A stretch of DNA of 13,406 nucleotides from JBLHKE01 sp047619485 (GCA_047619485.1 JBLHKE010000131.1:1-13406); one strand, 5' to 3'; counted from the first letter of the stretch, positions 1 through 8,012 are shown. Made by a program: numbers and translations. The notes: a model not told the origin generated them from the letters alone.

Positions 1-84
1 CTGCGCGTGAAAAAATTCGAGGAGACCGGGAGTTCGTTCGAAGATATTCTGGTAGATGTGGCCGAGGGGAACCGAGAATCATGA
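1..84 (+). CDS. C-terminal end of a probable ABC transporter ATP-binding protein (partial)
   Basis: Frame 1 is open from the window edge and ends in TGA at 82-84, giving 27 residues that finish FEDILVDVAEGNRES. A short acidic tail of the type 'S-F/L-E-D-I-F/L-...-V' is usual at the end of ABC-2 type exporter ATPases. The ATGA overlap with the downstream 12-TM permease also indicates translational coupling of an ATPase/permease pair. No Walker or signature motif lies inside the window, so the function is inferred from tail shape and neighbour only. It is certainly the end of a coding frame fused in operon style to the next gene; the ATPase identity is probable. Confidence 0.6.
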   Translation: MRVKKFEETGSSFEDILVDVAEGNRES

Positions 85-1760
85 GAGCCAAACGTGCCAC
101 CGACCGACCGCCGCCCGCTCCCGCCTGGAAGCTCTGGGCGAACCCGTTGATCCGCCGCTACGCGAAATCCCGGCTGCGCCCGCGCGGCTTCGGCATGTGG
201 GGGCTGGTGGTGATGCTGATCGCGGGCTTCATGTTTTTCGGCATTCGCGCTGCCCTAGTGTATCAGGTCGACATGTCGGTGGTCGATGCGGAGCGTGGAC
301 CGCTCATTCCTCTCCTGTGGTTACAAGGGGTGGTGTTGTTCTTGCTGGGAACCGGGCAAGTAGCGGGCGCGATGACAGCCGAGGCTGATGAGGGGGTGCT
401 CGACTACCAGCGCCTCGCGCCGATGACGCCGCTGACCAAGGTGCTCGGTTACCTGTTCGGCCTGCCGATCCGCGAATACGCACTTGTGCTGATGACCGCG
501 CCGTTCACACTCTGGTGCCTGTGGCGAGGCCAGGTTCCGATCGGTTCGGCGGTGCAGTTGTATGCGGTGTTCTTCTCCTCCGCGATCCTCTATCACCTGA
601 CGGGTTTAGTGGCTGGAACCGTGGTCAAGAACCGCCGCTGGGCCTTCTTGGTCTCGATGGCCGTGGTCTTTTTTCTCTACACGGTCATGCCGTTTGTCGC
701 CAACTTCGGGCTGGTCTATTTTAAGTACCTCACAGTTACGCCGGTGTTCTTAGAGAGCCAGCCGTTCATGGTGCCGCGCGACTGGGGGGCGGCGATTGAG
801 ACCGTCCAGAACCTGAGGCCGAGCGCCAAGTTCTTCAACCTCGATCTGCCGCAGGTGGTGTTCACCCTGTTGTCCCAGTGCGTGCTGATCCTCACCGGGA
901 TTGTGATGTTGTGGCGGCGCTGGAGGCGCGCCGAATCCCACCTCTTGGGCAAGGCATGGGCGGTCGGACTATTCGCGTGGATCCAGCTGTTGATCTTGGG
1001 CAATGGGCTGCCGCTATTGGAGTCAGGACTGCTGTTCCCATCGCGTGGATTCAACCAGATGGCTGGGCAATTCGGCAACCAGAACTGGCGGCCGGAACCG
1101 GAGGAGGCGATGGCGATGGTTGCGATCTACGGGCTGGTGACACTGGGGATGCTGTGGATTTTGACGCTGCTGATCACGCCGACCCAAGACGGACAGATAC
1201 GCGGCTGGCGCAGGGCGCGCAAGCACGGTAGGCGTTCGCTCGCGGTGCTCTCCGATCCGGCGACCGCGTTCTGGTCGGTGGCGATCATGATCGTGATAGG
1301 GACGGTCGGGTGGACGGTGTTCGCGCGCGAAATCATGGCCTCGCGCTGGTTCCCTGGGCAGGAAACGTCGCAGCTGACTCCGATCGCGTTTGCGCTGATC
1401 CTGTTTGGAGGTGGGATCGGGCTGCATGCGTTGTTGGAATCTCGCGGCGGTCGGGCGGTTGGTCTGGTCGCGGTGTTGTTGGGGGCTGTGCCGATCGGGC
1501 TGGCGGTGATTGCGGCGATTGTCCGTCTCGAGACCCTCTCGATTTGGCTGATGGGAATGTCGCCGTTGTCCGGTTCGCCGTTTGCAGCTGGGCTGATGCT
1601 ACCGCGCGGAAACATGCCGATCGAAGTCACACGGGCGCTGCCGGGCGCCTTCTGGTTCTGGCAGGGGGTGCTGGTATTGACTTCCATCTGGTTGGTCTTC
1701 GGATTAATACGCGCGCGCCGCGAAATTGCGGCCTTGAGCGAGGCTGGGGGCGTTGAGTAA
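81..1760 (+). CDS. ABC-type transporter permease, 12 transmembrane segments
   Basis: A 559-residue polytopic inner-membrane protein. The start is the ATG of an ATGA overlap with the upstream gene, preceded by a purine-rich GAGGGGA at 64-70, so translation is probably coupled. The N-terminus is basic and cytoplasmic (about residues 1-38). Hydrophobic segments are visible near residues 40-60, 75-95, 132-149, 157-181, 186-207, 258-277, 291-312, 343-365, 395-414, 432-452, 458-481 and 521-543. Twelve segments suggest two six-helix ABC-2-like halves in one chain. Between TM2 and TM3 is an acidic cytoplasmic stretch, EADEGVLDYQRLAPMTP, of the sort that contacts the ATPase in ABC-2 exporters. The substrate cannot be told from sequence. 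Role as the permease partner of the upstream ATPase is inference from membrane topology and overlap. It could also be an orphan membrane protein of unknown function. Confidence 0.75.
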   Translation: MRAKRATDRPPPAPAWKLWANPLIRRYAKSRLRPRGFGMWGLVVMLIAGFMFFGIRAALVYQVDMSVVDAERGPLIPLLWLQGVVLFLLGTGQVAGAMTAEADEGVLDYQRLAPMTPLTKVLGYLFGLPIREYALVLMTAPFTLWCLWRGQVPIGSAVQLYAVFFSSAILYHLTGLVAGTVVKNRRWAFLVSMAVVFFLYTVMPFVANFGLVYFKYLTVTPVFLESQPFMVPRDWGAAIETVQNLRPSAKFFNLDLPQVVFTLLSQCVLILTGIVMLWRRWRRAESHLLGKAWAVGLFAWIQLLILGNGLPLLESGLLFPSRGFNQMAGQFGNQNWRPEPEEAMAMVAIYGLVTLGMLWILTLLITPTQDGQIRGWRRARKHGRRSLAVLSDPATAFWSVAIMIVIGTVGWTVFAREIMASRWFPGQETSQLTPIAFALILFGGGIGLHALLESRGGRAVGLVAVLLGAVPIGLAVIAAIVRLETLSIWLMGMSPLSGSPFAAGLMLPRGNMPIEVTRALPGAFWFWQGVLVLTSIWLVFGLIRARREIAALSEAGGVE

Positions 1761-1762
1761 CG

Positions 1763-2034
1763 CGCAGCCTACTTCGTCACGTGGTGGCGTCGGTCTCCGT
1801 CGATGCCGCCGGGCAGATGGTCTACCGCTATCCGCGCAACCTCGCTGCCAATGATGTGATCTACTCCGTCAGGTGTCCACCGACCTAATGACGTGGAGTT
1901 CAGGTTCAGTGCAGATCGCCTTCGCGACGATGGCCGACCACGGGGGCGGAACCGCGACGATCAGCTACCGCGTAACCGCTCCGGCGAACTCGGCGGCGCA
2001 CTGGTTTGTCCGCCTATTGGTGAGCGAGCGGTAG
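1763..2034 (+). pseudogene. Relic: frameshifted C-terminal end of a large secreted protein
   Basis: No intact gene lies here, but two adjoining frames make one coherent protein end. The first frame (codons in phase with 1763) gives VVASVSVDAAGQMVYRYP, then RNLAANDVIYSV, and runs into a stop at 1886-1888. The second frame, from 1873, gives VSTDLMTWSSGSVQIA and ends HWFVRLLVSER at the TAG of 2032-2034. Adding one base near 1871 would join them as ...DVIYSVQVSTDLMTW.... From memory, this 'YRxxRxLAAxDVxYxVxVSTDLxxW...WFVRL' pattern is a common C-terminal end of large exported proteins in Verrucomicrobiota. There is no start codon or signal peptide, and the piece begins directly after the permease stop, so it is truncated at the 5' side as well as frameshifted. 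The reading-frame evidence is direct; the family assignment is recall and needs a search. Homology probably begins near 1780. Confidence 0.6.
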
Positions 2035-2046
2035 ACGTGACGAACA

Positions 2047-2067
2047 GTTGTCATCAGTTTTGACAAC
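2047..2067. repeat. Perfect 7-bp inverted repeat between convergent genes
   Basis: GTTGTCA and TGACAAC form a perfect 7-bp stem around a 7-nt loop. It lies between the relic's stop codon and the stop codon of the minus-strand dehydrogenase gene, so it could mark the end of either transcript. It is not GC-rich and has no T-run on either side, so it does not fit a standard intrinsic terminator. The rest of 2035-2144 shows nothing else I can support. Confidence 0.3.
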
Positions 2068-2144
2068 CACCGCTCGATTGTGAGTGCGTCACGGATTTGG
2101 ATCTTCCTACCGGCCCGGCCATTGGAACTTACCGTTGCGGGTCA

Positions 2145-4844
2145 TCACTTGTCGAAGCGAAGCCAGTCGAGGTTCATGAAAGGACCACTGCCTTTCGGGT
2201 TGATGAAGACGCAGTAGAGATCAGCGATGCCACCGGGGTCGTCTACCTGAACCTGCGGTGCGACCCATTTCTCCCACTCACCGGTGGGCGGGAATTTGAT
2301 CTCAGCGACGAGAGCGCCTTTGGCGGAGCCCTTGCGGAGTTGCACAATACCGCCGTCCGAGGGGGACGCGACGCGCGCGGTGATGGTTTTGATCCCGCTC
2401 AAATTAACGTGCTCGAAGATAAGGTGGTGGCCGGATTGGATGGAGCCGATGAACTTGCCCGCGGCAGCGGACGGGCTTTCGAGCGTCTGCGTCCCGTGAC
2501 GACGGTCGAAGTGCTCGCCCTCGACCTGCCGCGTGCGCAGCCGGATCTCCGCCCTAGCCGTCAAAGGGGTAGCCCCCGGGGCGCCGAAGTCGGTGTAGGC
2601 CGCTTCCCATTGGGAGATGACGCCGACCTTGTCTGATGCGGCCCACTGCGGAGGTGTGGCGGAGAAGTTGCCACTGAAAGATTGGCTGGCGGCCTCGTCC
2701 TGCGCTTCGTCCTTCAGCGAGAGAATCCAGCGAACCATGGCACGCGCCTCGGCGTCCGAGAACTGGGCATGCGGCAGCATCGGGACATCGCCCCAGACCT
2801 TGCTCGATCCTTTGATGATGCGGGTGGCGGCGGCAGCGACTGCCGACTCGTCGCCGGCGTAGCGGGCAGCAATTTCTCTGAAGGACGGGCCGACGATTTT
2901 CTGCCCGAGAGCGTGGCAGTTGAAGCAATCGCTGCTCTTGATCATGCCCACCGCGGCGGCGTGTTTGCCGACCCCACCCAGGTGCGCGGACTCGGCGTCT
3001 TGGGGGGAGGCGGAAAGGTAGCGCTGGGTGAGCAGGAAACGCATCTTCATCGTGGCGGCCCTGTCCTCCGATCGCCCATCTTCGGCGTCGTCGATTGATA
3101 CCTGGTAGTCGATGGGATCGCCCCAGTCGAAGAACCCGCCATCGACGGGTTGGACGAAGTGGAGCGACGGTGGAGAATTGCCGACGCGAACCGTCTCGGT
3201 GGTCGACGCTTCGGCGCCGTGCTGATCCCGCACCGTGAGCGTGACTTGGTATTCGCCAGGTTTGGTAAAGGTGTAATTCGCTTTCGGGGTCGCCATTTCT
3301 GCAGAGTCCCCCGGTTTGACCGACCAGCGGTGGCTGAGCGTGTCGCCCTCATCTTTGTCGAAGCTGCCAGTGCTGGTGAATGACACGGTCAGCGGTTGTT
3401 TGCCAACGGTCGCGGTCGTGGAGGCGATCTTCGCGATGGGTGGGCGGTTCGCCGAGTAGTAGTCGATACGCAGCAAGCGCGAGTCTTTGTTGTCGCCCCA
3501 AGTACTGCCGTAGTCGATGACGTAGAGCGAGCCCTCGGGGCCGAATTTCATGTCGACAGGACGTTTGAGCGCAACGGATTCTAGGAATGGGGTGATCGCT
3601 TTGATGTTGGAGTCGGCATCTAGGCTCACGCTTTTGACGAAGGTGCGCTGCCAGTCGAAGAAGATGAGGTGGCCGTCGAAGGTTTGCGGGAACTTGGTGG
3701 GGGAATCGAGATCTGAATCGAATCGGTACACCGGACCTGCGCAGGCGGTGCGCCCGCCGGCACCGAGCATCGGGAACTCTTTCGAGGCGGCGTATGGGTA
3801 GTAGATCCACGCCGGTTGCGCGGGTGGTAGGAGCTGGGAACCGGTGTTGGTGGGCGAGATGTTGCGCGGCGTCTTCGGGTCGTAGAGCGGGCCGGTCTTG
3901 CCGGTGGTGTAGTCGTGGTCTGCGTAGGCGAAGTTCGCGCCAATGAAAAACGGCCAGCCGAAGTTGCCGGCGGCGCGGGCCTGGTTGAGCTCGTCGTAGC
4001 CGCGTGAACCACGGGCGCCGTTGTTGTGCGCGTCTGGTCCCACCTCGCCCCAGTAGACGAAACCGGTGAGCGGATCGATGTTCATCCGCCATGGGTTGCG
4101 GCAGCCCATGACGTAGATCTCCGGGCAGCCCTCGATCTCGCCTCCTGCCGGAAAAAGGTTGCCCTCTGGCACCGTGTAGCCACCCTCTGGGGTTGGTCTG
4201 ATTCGCAGGATCTTGCCACGCAGGTCGGCGGTGTTGCCGGCGCTGTCCTGGGCGTCGTAAGCGTGGCGACCGGGGCGCTCGTCGAGCGGTGCGTAGCTCG
4301 CGGAGTCGCCGAACGGGTGGGTGTTGTCGCCGGTGGAGATGAACAGGTTGCCCGCCGGGCCGAACTCTAAGGATCCAGCGTGGTGACAGCACTGGTCGCG
4401 CTGCACCGGCACCTTGAGCAAGATTTTCTCCGAGGCTAGATCGAGTTGGTCGCCGGCTAACACGAAGCGGCTGATGCGGTGGCCGGAGAAAACTTCCGTC
4501 GTCGGCGAATACATTAAGTAGATCCAACCGTTGATCGCGAACTGCGGATCAAGGGTCAGCCCGAGGAGGCCATTCTCCTGTTCGGCGAACACATCGAGCG
4601 TTGCCGCGACTTTCGTCTCGCCACTCTTCGGGCTGTAGATTTTGAGCTTGCCGGCCAGCTCGATAAAAAACACCCGACCGTCTGGCGCGACGTCGAGTTC
4701 GAGCGGGCGTGGCATGCCCTCTGCGAGAACGGTCGTTTCGAGGCGGGTTTCGTCCAAGGTCTCAGCTGCGGCCACGCACTCGGTAGGTGACGCGGCGGAG
4801 AACAGGACGAATACTAGAGCGAGAATGAGAAGGCGGGATGACAT
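2145..4844 (-). CDS. Exported sorbosone/glucose dehydrogenase-like protein with PKD, cytochrome c and CBM6 domains
   Basis: An 899-residue exported protein predicted to oxidise a sugar with a PQQ-type beta-propeller and pass electrons to its own haem. The chosen ATG at 4844 gives a clean signal peptide (MSSRLLILALVFVLFSAASP..., ending near residue 26). An ATG ten codons upstream (4874) is possible, whereas the frame further up to 5084 is not signal-like. Domains in order: GSDH-type propeller at about 35-465, with CCHHAGSLEFGP around His154/His155 (the catalytic-His region of the family), RNPWRMNIDPLTG at 249-261 and WGEVGPD just after; PKD domain at about 467-555; linker; cytochrome c domain at about 625-715, with haem site CFNCH at 640-644 and probable axial Met689 in VPMLPH; CBM6-like beta-sandwich at about 773-899 ending NLDWLRFDK. 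This architecture is known from Verrucomicrobiota, Planctomycetota and Bacteroidota. Use of PQQ is family knowledge, not shown here. The gene is divergent from the DUF1080 gene, which suggests shared carbohydrate use. No ThuA domain, a frequent partner, is present. Confidence 0.88.
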   Translation of the reverse strand: MSSRLLILALVFVLFSAASPTECVAAAETLDETRLETTVLAEGMPRPLELDVAPDGRVFFIELAGKLKIYSPKSGETKVAATLDVFAEQENGLLGLTLDPQFAINGWIYLMYSPTTEVFSGHRISRFVLAGDQLDLASEKILLKVPVQRDQCCHHAGSLEFGPAGNLFISTGDNTHPFGDSASYAPLDERPGRHAYDAQDSAGNTADLRGKILRIRPTPEGGYTVPEGNLFPAGGEIEGCPEIYVMGCRNPWRMNIDPLTGFVYWGEVGPDAHNNGARGSRGYDELNQARAAGNFGWPFFIGANFAYADHDYTTGKTGPLYDPKTPRNISPTNTGSQLLPPAQPAWIYYPYAASKEFPMLGAGGRTACAGPVYRFDSDLDSPTKFPQTFDGHLIFFDWQRTFVKSVSLDADSNIKAITPFLESVALKRPVDMKFGPEGSLYVIDYGSTWGDNKDSRLLRIDYYSANRPPIAKIASTTATVGKQPLTVSFTSTGSFDKDEGDTLSHRWSVKPGDSAEMATPKANYTFTKPGEYQVTLTVRDQHGAEASTTETVRVGNSPPSLHFVQPVDGGFFDWGDPIDYQVSIDDAEDGRSEDRAATMKMRFLLTQRYLSASPQDAESAHLGGVGKHAAAVGMIKSSDCFNCHALGQKIVGPSFREIAARYAGDESAVAAAATRIIKGSSKVWGDVPMLPHAQFSDAEARAMVRWILSLKDEAQDEAASQSFSGNFSATPPQWAASDKVGVISQWEAAYTDFGAPGATPLTARAEIRLRTRQVEGEHFDRRHGTQTLESPSAAAGKFIGSIQSGHHLIFEHVNLSGIKTITARVASPSDGGIVQLRKGSAKGALVAEIKFPPTGEWEKWVAPQVQVDDPGGIADLYCVFINPKGSGPFMNLDWLRFDK

Positions 4845-4986
4845 CGGAATAGAAGGGAACGCAGTAGCCACCATGAATGAATCGGCAGGCCTGACAAGTC
4901 TGGACGTGATATCAAAATTAAGGACGCCCCGGGGGGTGGCGAAAATTTCTAGCCTTAGGGGAGAAATCGACGCTAAAATTACAGAT
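4845..4986. promoter_or_regulatory. Divergent intergenic region between the dehydrogenase and DUF1080 genes
   Basis: This 142-bp stretch separates two divergent start codons and must carry at least one promoter for each, unless transcription enters from outside. It is visibly more AT-rich than the flanking genes, with runs such as ATATCAAAATTA and GAAAATTTCTAG. A weak plus-strand match, CTGACA at 4891-4896 with AAAATT 17 nt later, is too poor to name as a promoter. No convincing operator was found; the CCCCGGGG palindrome at 4927-4934 is the only strict one noted. A common regulator for the two genes is possible but not shown. Neither start has a Shine-Dalgarno sequence at normal spacing; AGGGGAGA lies more than 20 nt before the plus-strand ATG. 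Confidence 0.45.
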
Positions 4987-6342
4987 ATGATGAAATATGC
5001 AATCCTATCGGTAATCGCAATGAGCGCTACAACAGACGCTTCGGCGTTCGACCGAGAAAAGTGGATCGAGCTATTCGATGGCAAGACGCTCGACGGCTGG
5101 GTGCAGCACGGTGGAAAAGCCAGCTATGCGGTGGTCGACAGTGCGATCATCGGGACGAGCGCACCGAACACGCCCAACACCTTCCTCTGCACCGATCGTG
5201 AATACGGCGACTTCGTTTTGGAATATGAATATTTCCCCCATCCGACCCTGAATTGTGGTGTGCAGTTCCGCAGCCAGATCAGGGAGAAGGGCGACCGGGT
5301 GTGGGGCTACCAGTGCGAAATCGATCCCTCCGATCGCAAGTGGAGTGCCGGTGTGTATCACGAGGCTGGCCGCGGATGGCTGTATCCGGTCGAACACGCG
5401 CCCGCGCAGGCGGCGTTCAAACCTGCCGAATGGAACGCGGTGCGTATCGTCTGCATCGGCGCGGTTATCCAGACCTATCTCAATGATGTTCCGGTCTCTG
5501 AGCTGCTCGATGACGGAGAACGAACAGGGATCATCGGCCTCCAGGTGCATGGAGTGGGCGCGAACCAGACGCCTATGAGTATCAAATGGCGCAAGCTGAG
5601 AATCCGCGAGCTCGATGCGGGAGATCATGGCGTGCTTCTCGATGCACAAACAGACACCACCGGTCAGCCTGCTCCACGCGGCGCGGACGTTCTGCTAGCT
5701 GCAGGGATGGGCCTCGCCCAATGGCAACTCCGCCCGAACAAAGTCCCGTGGATGGACAGATACGTCGCTGGTAAACTGCAGTGGTCGATCGACACCGAAG
5801 CCGGAGTTACAACACCAATGCCGAGAGCCGGTAGCATAGATTCGAAGAAGAGTTACGGTCGGCAGCGGGTTCATGTCGAGTTCCGTACGCCGCCGAAAGC
5901 CGAGGGCGATCGGGCTGAGGTCAGTGGCAACAGTGGGATCTATTTACAGGGTCGTTACGAGTTGCAGATCTGTAACTCTTTCGGTCTCGCCGCAGCCGAC
6001 AATCTCTGCGGCGGGCTGTACAAATTGCGCGCCCCCGATGTCAACGCCGCGAAGAGACCGGCTGAGTGGCAGACCTACGATATCGTCTTCACGCCGGCAC
6101 GTTTCGAGGGCGAGGAGAAAATCGGCAACGCCCGCCTGAGTGCCAAATTGAACGGGCAGTGGATCCACCGCGATGTCGAGGTCGCCGGGTCGACCGGATC
6201 GGGCGATAGAGAAACATCTTCCCCTGGTCCCCTCCGCTTACAGGAACACCAGCACCTGGTCGAGTTTCGCAATGTCTGGGTCAGCGATCTCGACAACCCC
6301 GCTCTCCTCGATAGCTACGACCCGCGCAGGAAGAAGAAATAG
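4987..6342 (+). CDS. Exported protein with two DUF1080 (3-keto-disaccharide hydrolase) domains
   Basis: A 451-residue exported protein. The start at 4987 (or the next codon, also ATG) gives a short signal peptide, MMKYAILSVIAMSATTDASA, with likely cleavage after Ala20. The open frame extends upstream to 4642, but that part is antisense to the dehydrogenase gene and is not protein-like. Domain 1 (about 26-208) opens with WIELFDGKTLDGW, the usual DUF1080 entry, and contains NCGVQFRS and YQCEID (108-113). Domain 2 (about 243-435) has the same concanavalin-like jelly-roll pattern, with NSGIYLQGRYELQI at 315-328 and a closing EFRNVWV strand. PF06439 members hydrolyse 3-keto-glycosides, and some are secreted partners of sugar 3-dehydrogenases. 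The neighbouring haem-fused dehydrogenase fits that theme, but no substrate can be read from sequence. Two domains in one chain is about twice the usual single-domain size. The C-terminus is basic (DPRRKKK). Confidence 0.85.
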   Translation: MMKYAILSVIAMSATTDASAFDREKWIELFDGKTLDGWVQHGGKASYAVVDSAIIGTSAPNTPNTFLCTDREYGDFVLEYEYFPHPTLNCGVQFRSQIREKGDRVWGYQCEIDPSDRKWSAGVYHEAGRGWLYPVEHAPAQAAFKPAEWNAVRIVCIGAVIQTYLNDVPVSELLDDGERTGIIGLQVHGVGANQTPMSIKWRKLRIRELDAGDHGVLLDAQTDTTGQPAPRGADVLLAAGMGLAQWQLRPNKVPWMDRYVAGKLQWSIDTEAGVTTPMPRAGSIDSKKSYGRQRVHVEFRTPPKAEGDRAEVSGNSGIYLQGRYELQICNSFGLAAADNLCGGLYKLRAPDVNAAKRPAEWQTYDIVFTPARFEGEEKIGNARLSAKLNGQWIHRDVEVAGSTGSGDRETSSPGPLRLQEHQHLVEFRNVWVSDLDNPALLDSYDPRRKKK

Positions 6343-6392
6343 CGATGGGGCGCGGGCTCGCCGTGATCCGGGGCCATTGCGGGCTGCAGCTA

Positions 6393-8012
6393 CTACGATT
6401 TGTGCGTCTGCAAGAAATCCACGATCTCCACGGCGAGTTTTTTGCTGACGCCGGAGACCTCTGCTAGCTGCTCCTCGCTGGCCTTGCGCAGGCGCGCGAC
6501 GGAGCCGAACTTTTTCAGCAGCGCCGCCTTGCGCGTCTCGCTGATGCCCGGGCAGTCGTCGAGGATGCTCTCGGAGATGCGCCGCTTCATCAGGATCTGG
6601 TGGTAGCCATTGGCGACGCGGTGCGCCTCGTCGCGGATGCGCTGCATCAGTTTTAATGCACCGGTATCGTGTGGCAATGTTAGTGGAATTGAATTCCCCG
6701 GGCTGAAGATTTCTTCACGCTCCTTGGCGAGGCCGACGATTGGCAATTCCTGCAGTCCAAGTCGCCGCAATTCCGCGAAGGCCGAACTCAGCTGACCCTT
6801 GCCGCCATCGACGATGACCAGATCTGGCAGGCGCACGTATTTGGTCTTTTTCGATGCGTTGTCCTTCTCGATCTGCTCGCCGATGCGGCGCATCGCGTCG
6901 AGTGGTGACTCCTGCGTGGCGTCGGCGACGTCCTCCCCCTGCACCTTGCGACCCTCGAGGAGGATACGCGAGTAGCGGCGGCGCACGACCTCGGCCATGC
7001 TGGCAAAATCATCCTGCCCCTTGACTGTCTTGATACGGTAGCGGCGGTAGTTCTGGTTGTCGGGCTGGCCGTCTTTGAAGCGCACCATCGAGGCGACGCT
7101 GTAAGTGTTGGAGATGTTGGAGATGTCGAAGCACTCCATGATCAGCGGTGGGGTTTCCATGCGCAGTGCCTCCTGCAGTTCCTGCACGTCCTCGAGCGGC
7201 TTGATGTTGGCGCCGCGCTTGTTGTTCGGCAGGCCGCGCCCGCGGGTGAAGCTGCGCATCGGGCCGAGCGTCTTCTTCAGGTTGTCGAGCATGTCGCGGT
7301 AGCGGGCGGCCTTCTCGAAATCGAGCCGCTCGCTCGCCTCGATCATCTGCGTCTCGATCTCGGCGAGGTGTTCTTTGGAATTACCATCGAGGAAGGCGCA
7401 GGCCTGTTCGACGCGCTCTTTGTACTGCGCCTCATCGACCTCGCCGATGCATGGGGCGGAGCAATTACGGATGACGTCGTCGTTGCAGTGCTTGTAGTTG
7501 TGCTCGCCGGGCACCGCTGGGCGACAGGTGCGCAAGCCGAAGGTCCGGTTGATGAACTCGAGGGTCATGCGCACGGCGCTGGAGTGCGGGAATGGTCCGA
7601 AGTACTTCGCACCGTCCTCTTTCTTCATCCGCACCAGCTGGAAGCGCGGGAAGCGTTCGGCGAGGTGGACTTTTAAGAGCAGGAAGCGTTTGTCGTCGCG
7701 GAAGCTGACGTTGTATTTCGGACGGAACTCCTTGATGAGTTTCCCCTCCAGCAGGAGCGACTCCGGTTCGTTGCGGACGACGTGGATGTCGAAGTCCCAG
7801 ATGCTCTGGATGAGCGCACGCGTCTTGAGGTCGGCGGTGCGCTTGCGCGAGGGCATGAAGTAGCTGCTGAGCCGCTTGCGCAGGTCGCGCGCCTTGCCGA
7901 CGTAGATGACGCGGTCGAGCCGATCGCGCATCAGGTAGACGCCCGGCTTGTGTGGGACGTCGCGCAGCTTTGCCTGGAAATCGGCGCGTTGCTTCTGTGG
8001 GTTGGGCGGCAT
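6393..8012 (-). CDS. uvrC: UvrABC system protein C (excinuclease subunit C), compact form
   Basis: A cytoplasmic nuclease subunit of nucleotide excision repair, which makes the 3' and 5' incisions with UvrB. The start at 8012 gives MPPNPQKQRADFQAKLRDVP, directly followed by the GIY-YIG domain (KPGVYLM at 22-28, YVGK at 37-40). The frame reaches back to 8153, but the extra residues are low-quality. Cys163, Cys176, Cys184 and Cys188 match the spacing of the 4Fe-4S ligands described for E. coli UvrC. A UVR (UvrB-binding) helix pair lies at about 215-250. The RNase H-like nuclease follows with Asp296 (ECFDIS), Asp402 (IVDGGKGQ) and His464 (RDEAHR), so all three catalytic residues are kept. Tandem HhH motifs occupy about 485-535. 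At 539 residues it is shorter than the usual roughly 600: the region between UVR and nuclease domains is about 40 residues rather than well over 100, while about 35 extra residues sit before IVDGG. It is convergent with the DUF1080 gene, 50 bp apart, with no clear terminator between them. Confidence 0.95.
   Translation of the reverse strand: MPPNPQKQRADFQAKLRDVPHKPGVYLMRDRLDRVIYVGKARDLRKRLSSYFMPSRKRTADLKTRALIQSIWDFDIHVVRNEPESLLLEGKLIKEFRPKYNVSFRDDKRFLLLKVHLAERFPRFQLVRMKKEDGAKYFGPFPHSSAVRMTLEFINRTFGLRTCRPAVPGEHNYKHCNDDVIRNCSAPCIGEVDEAQYKERVEQACAFLDGNSKEHLAEIETQMIEASERLDFEKAARYRDMLDNLKKTLGPMRSFTRGRGLPNNKRGANIKPLEDVQELQEALRMETPPLIMECFDISNISNTYSVASMVRFKDGQPDNQNYRRYRIKTVKGQDDFASMAEVVRRRYSRILLEGRKVQGEDVADATQESPLDAMRRIGEQIEKDNASKKTKYVRLPDLVIVDGGKGQLSSAFAELRRLGLQELPIVGLAKEREEIFSPGNSIPLTLPHDTGALKLMQRIRDEAHRVANGYHQILMKRRISESILDDCPGISETRKAALLKKFGSVARLRKASEEQLAEVSGVSKKLAVEIVDFLQTHKS

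Noticed and set aside
1127..1687. 186-codon minus-strand ORF opposite the permease
   Set aside because: Antisense to predicted membrane helices; no motif of its own.
3349..4527. 392-codon minus-strand ORF inside the dehydrogenase gene
   Set aside because: Arg/Pro/His-rich shadow frame of the clearly homologous GSDH frame on the same strand; no domain or signal.
4642..4986. N-terminal extension of the DUF1080 frame
   Set aside because: Mostly antisense to the dehydrogenase N-terminus; the signal peptide begins at 4987.
4845..5084. N-terminal extension of the dehydrogenase frame by 80 codons
   Set aside because: It would cover the divergent promoter region and the start of the DUF1080 gene, and would bury the signal peptide.
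6343..6392. Possible bidirectional terminator between the DUF1080 gene and uvrC
   Set aside because: Only a repeated GCGGGCT was seen; no stable stem with a T-run.
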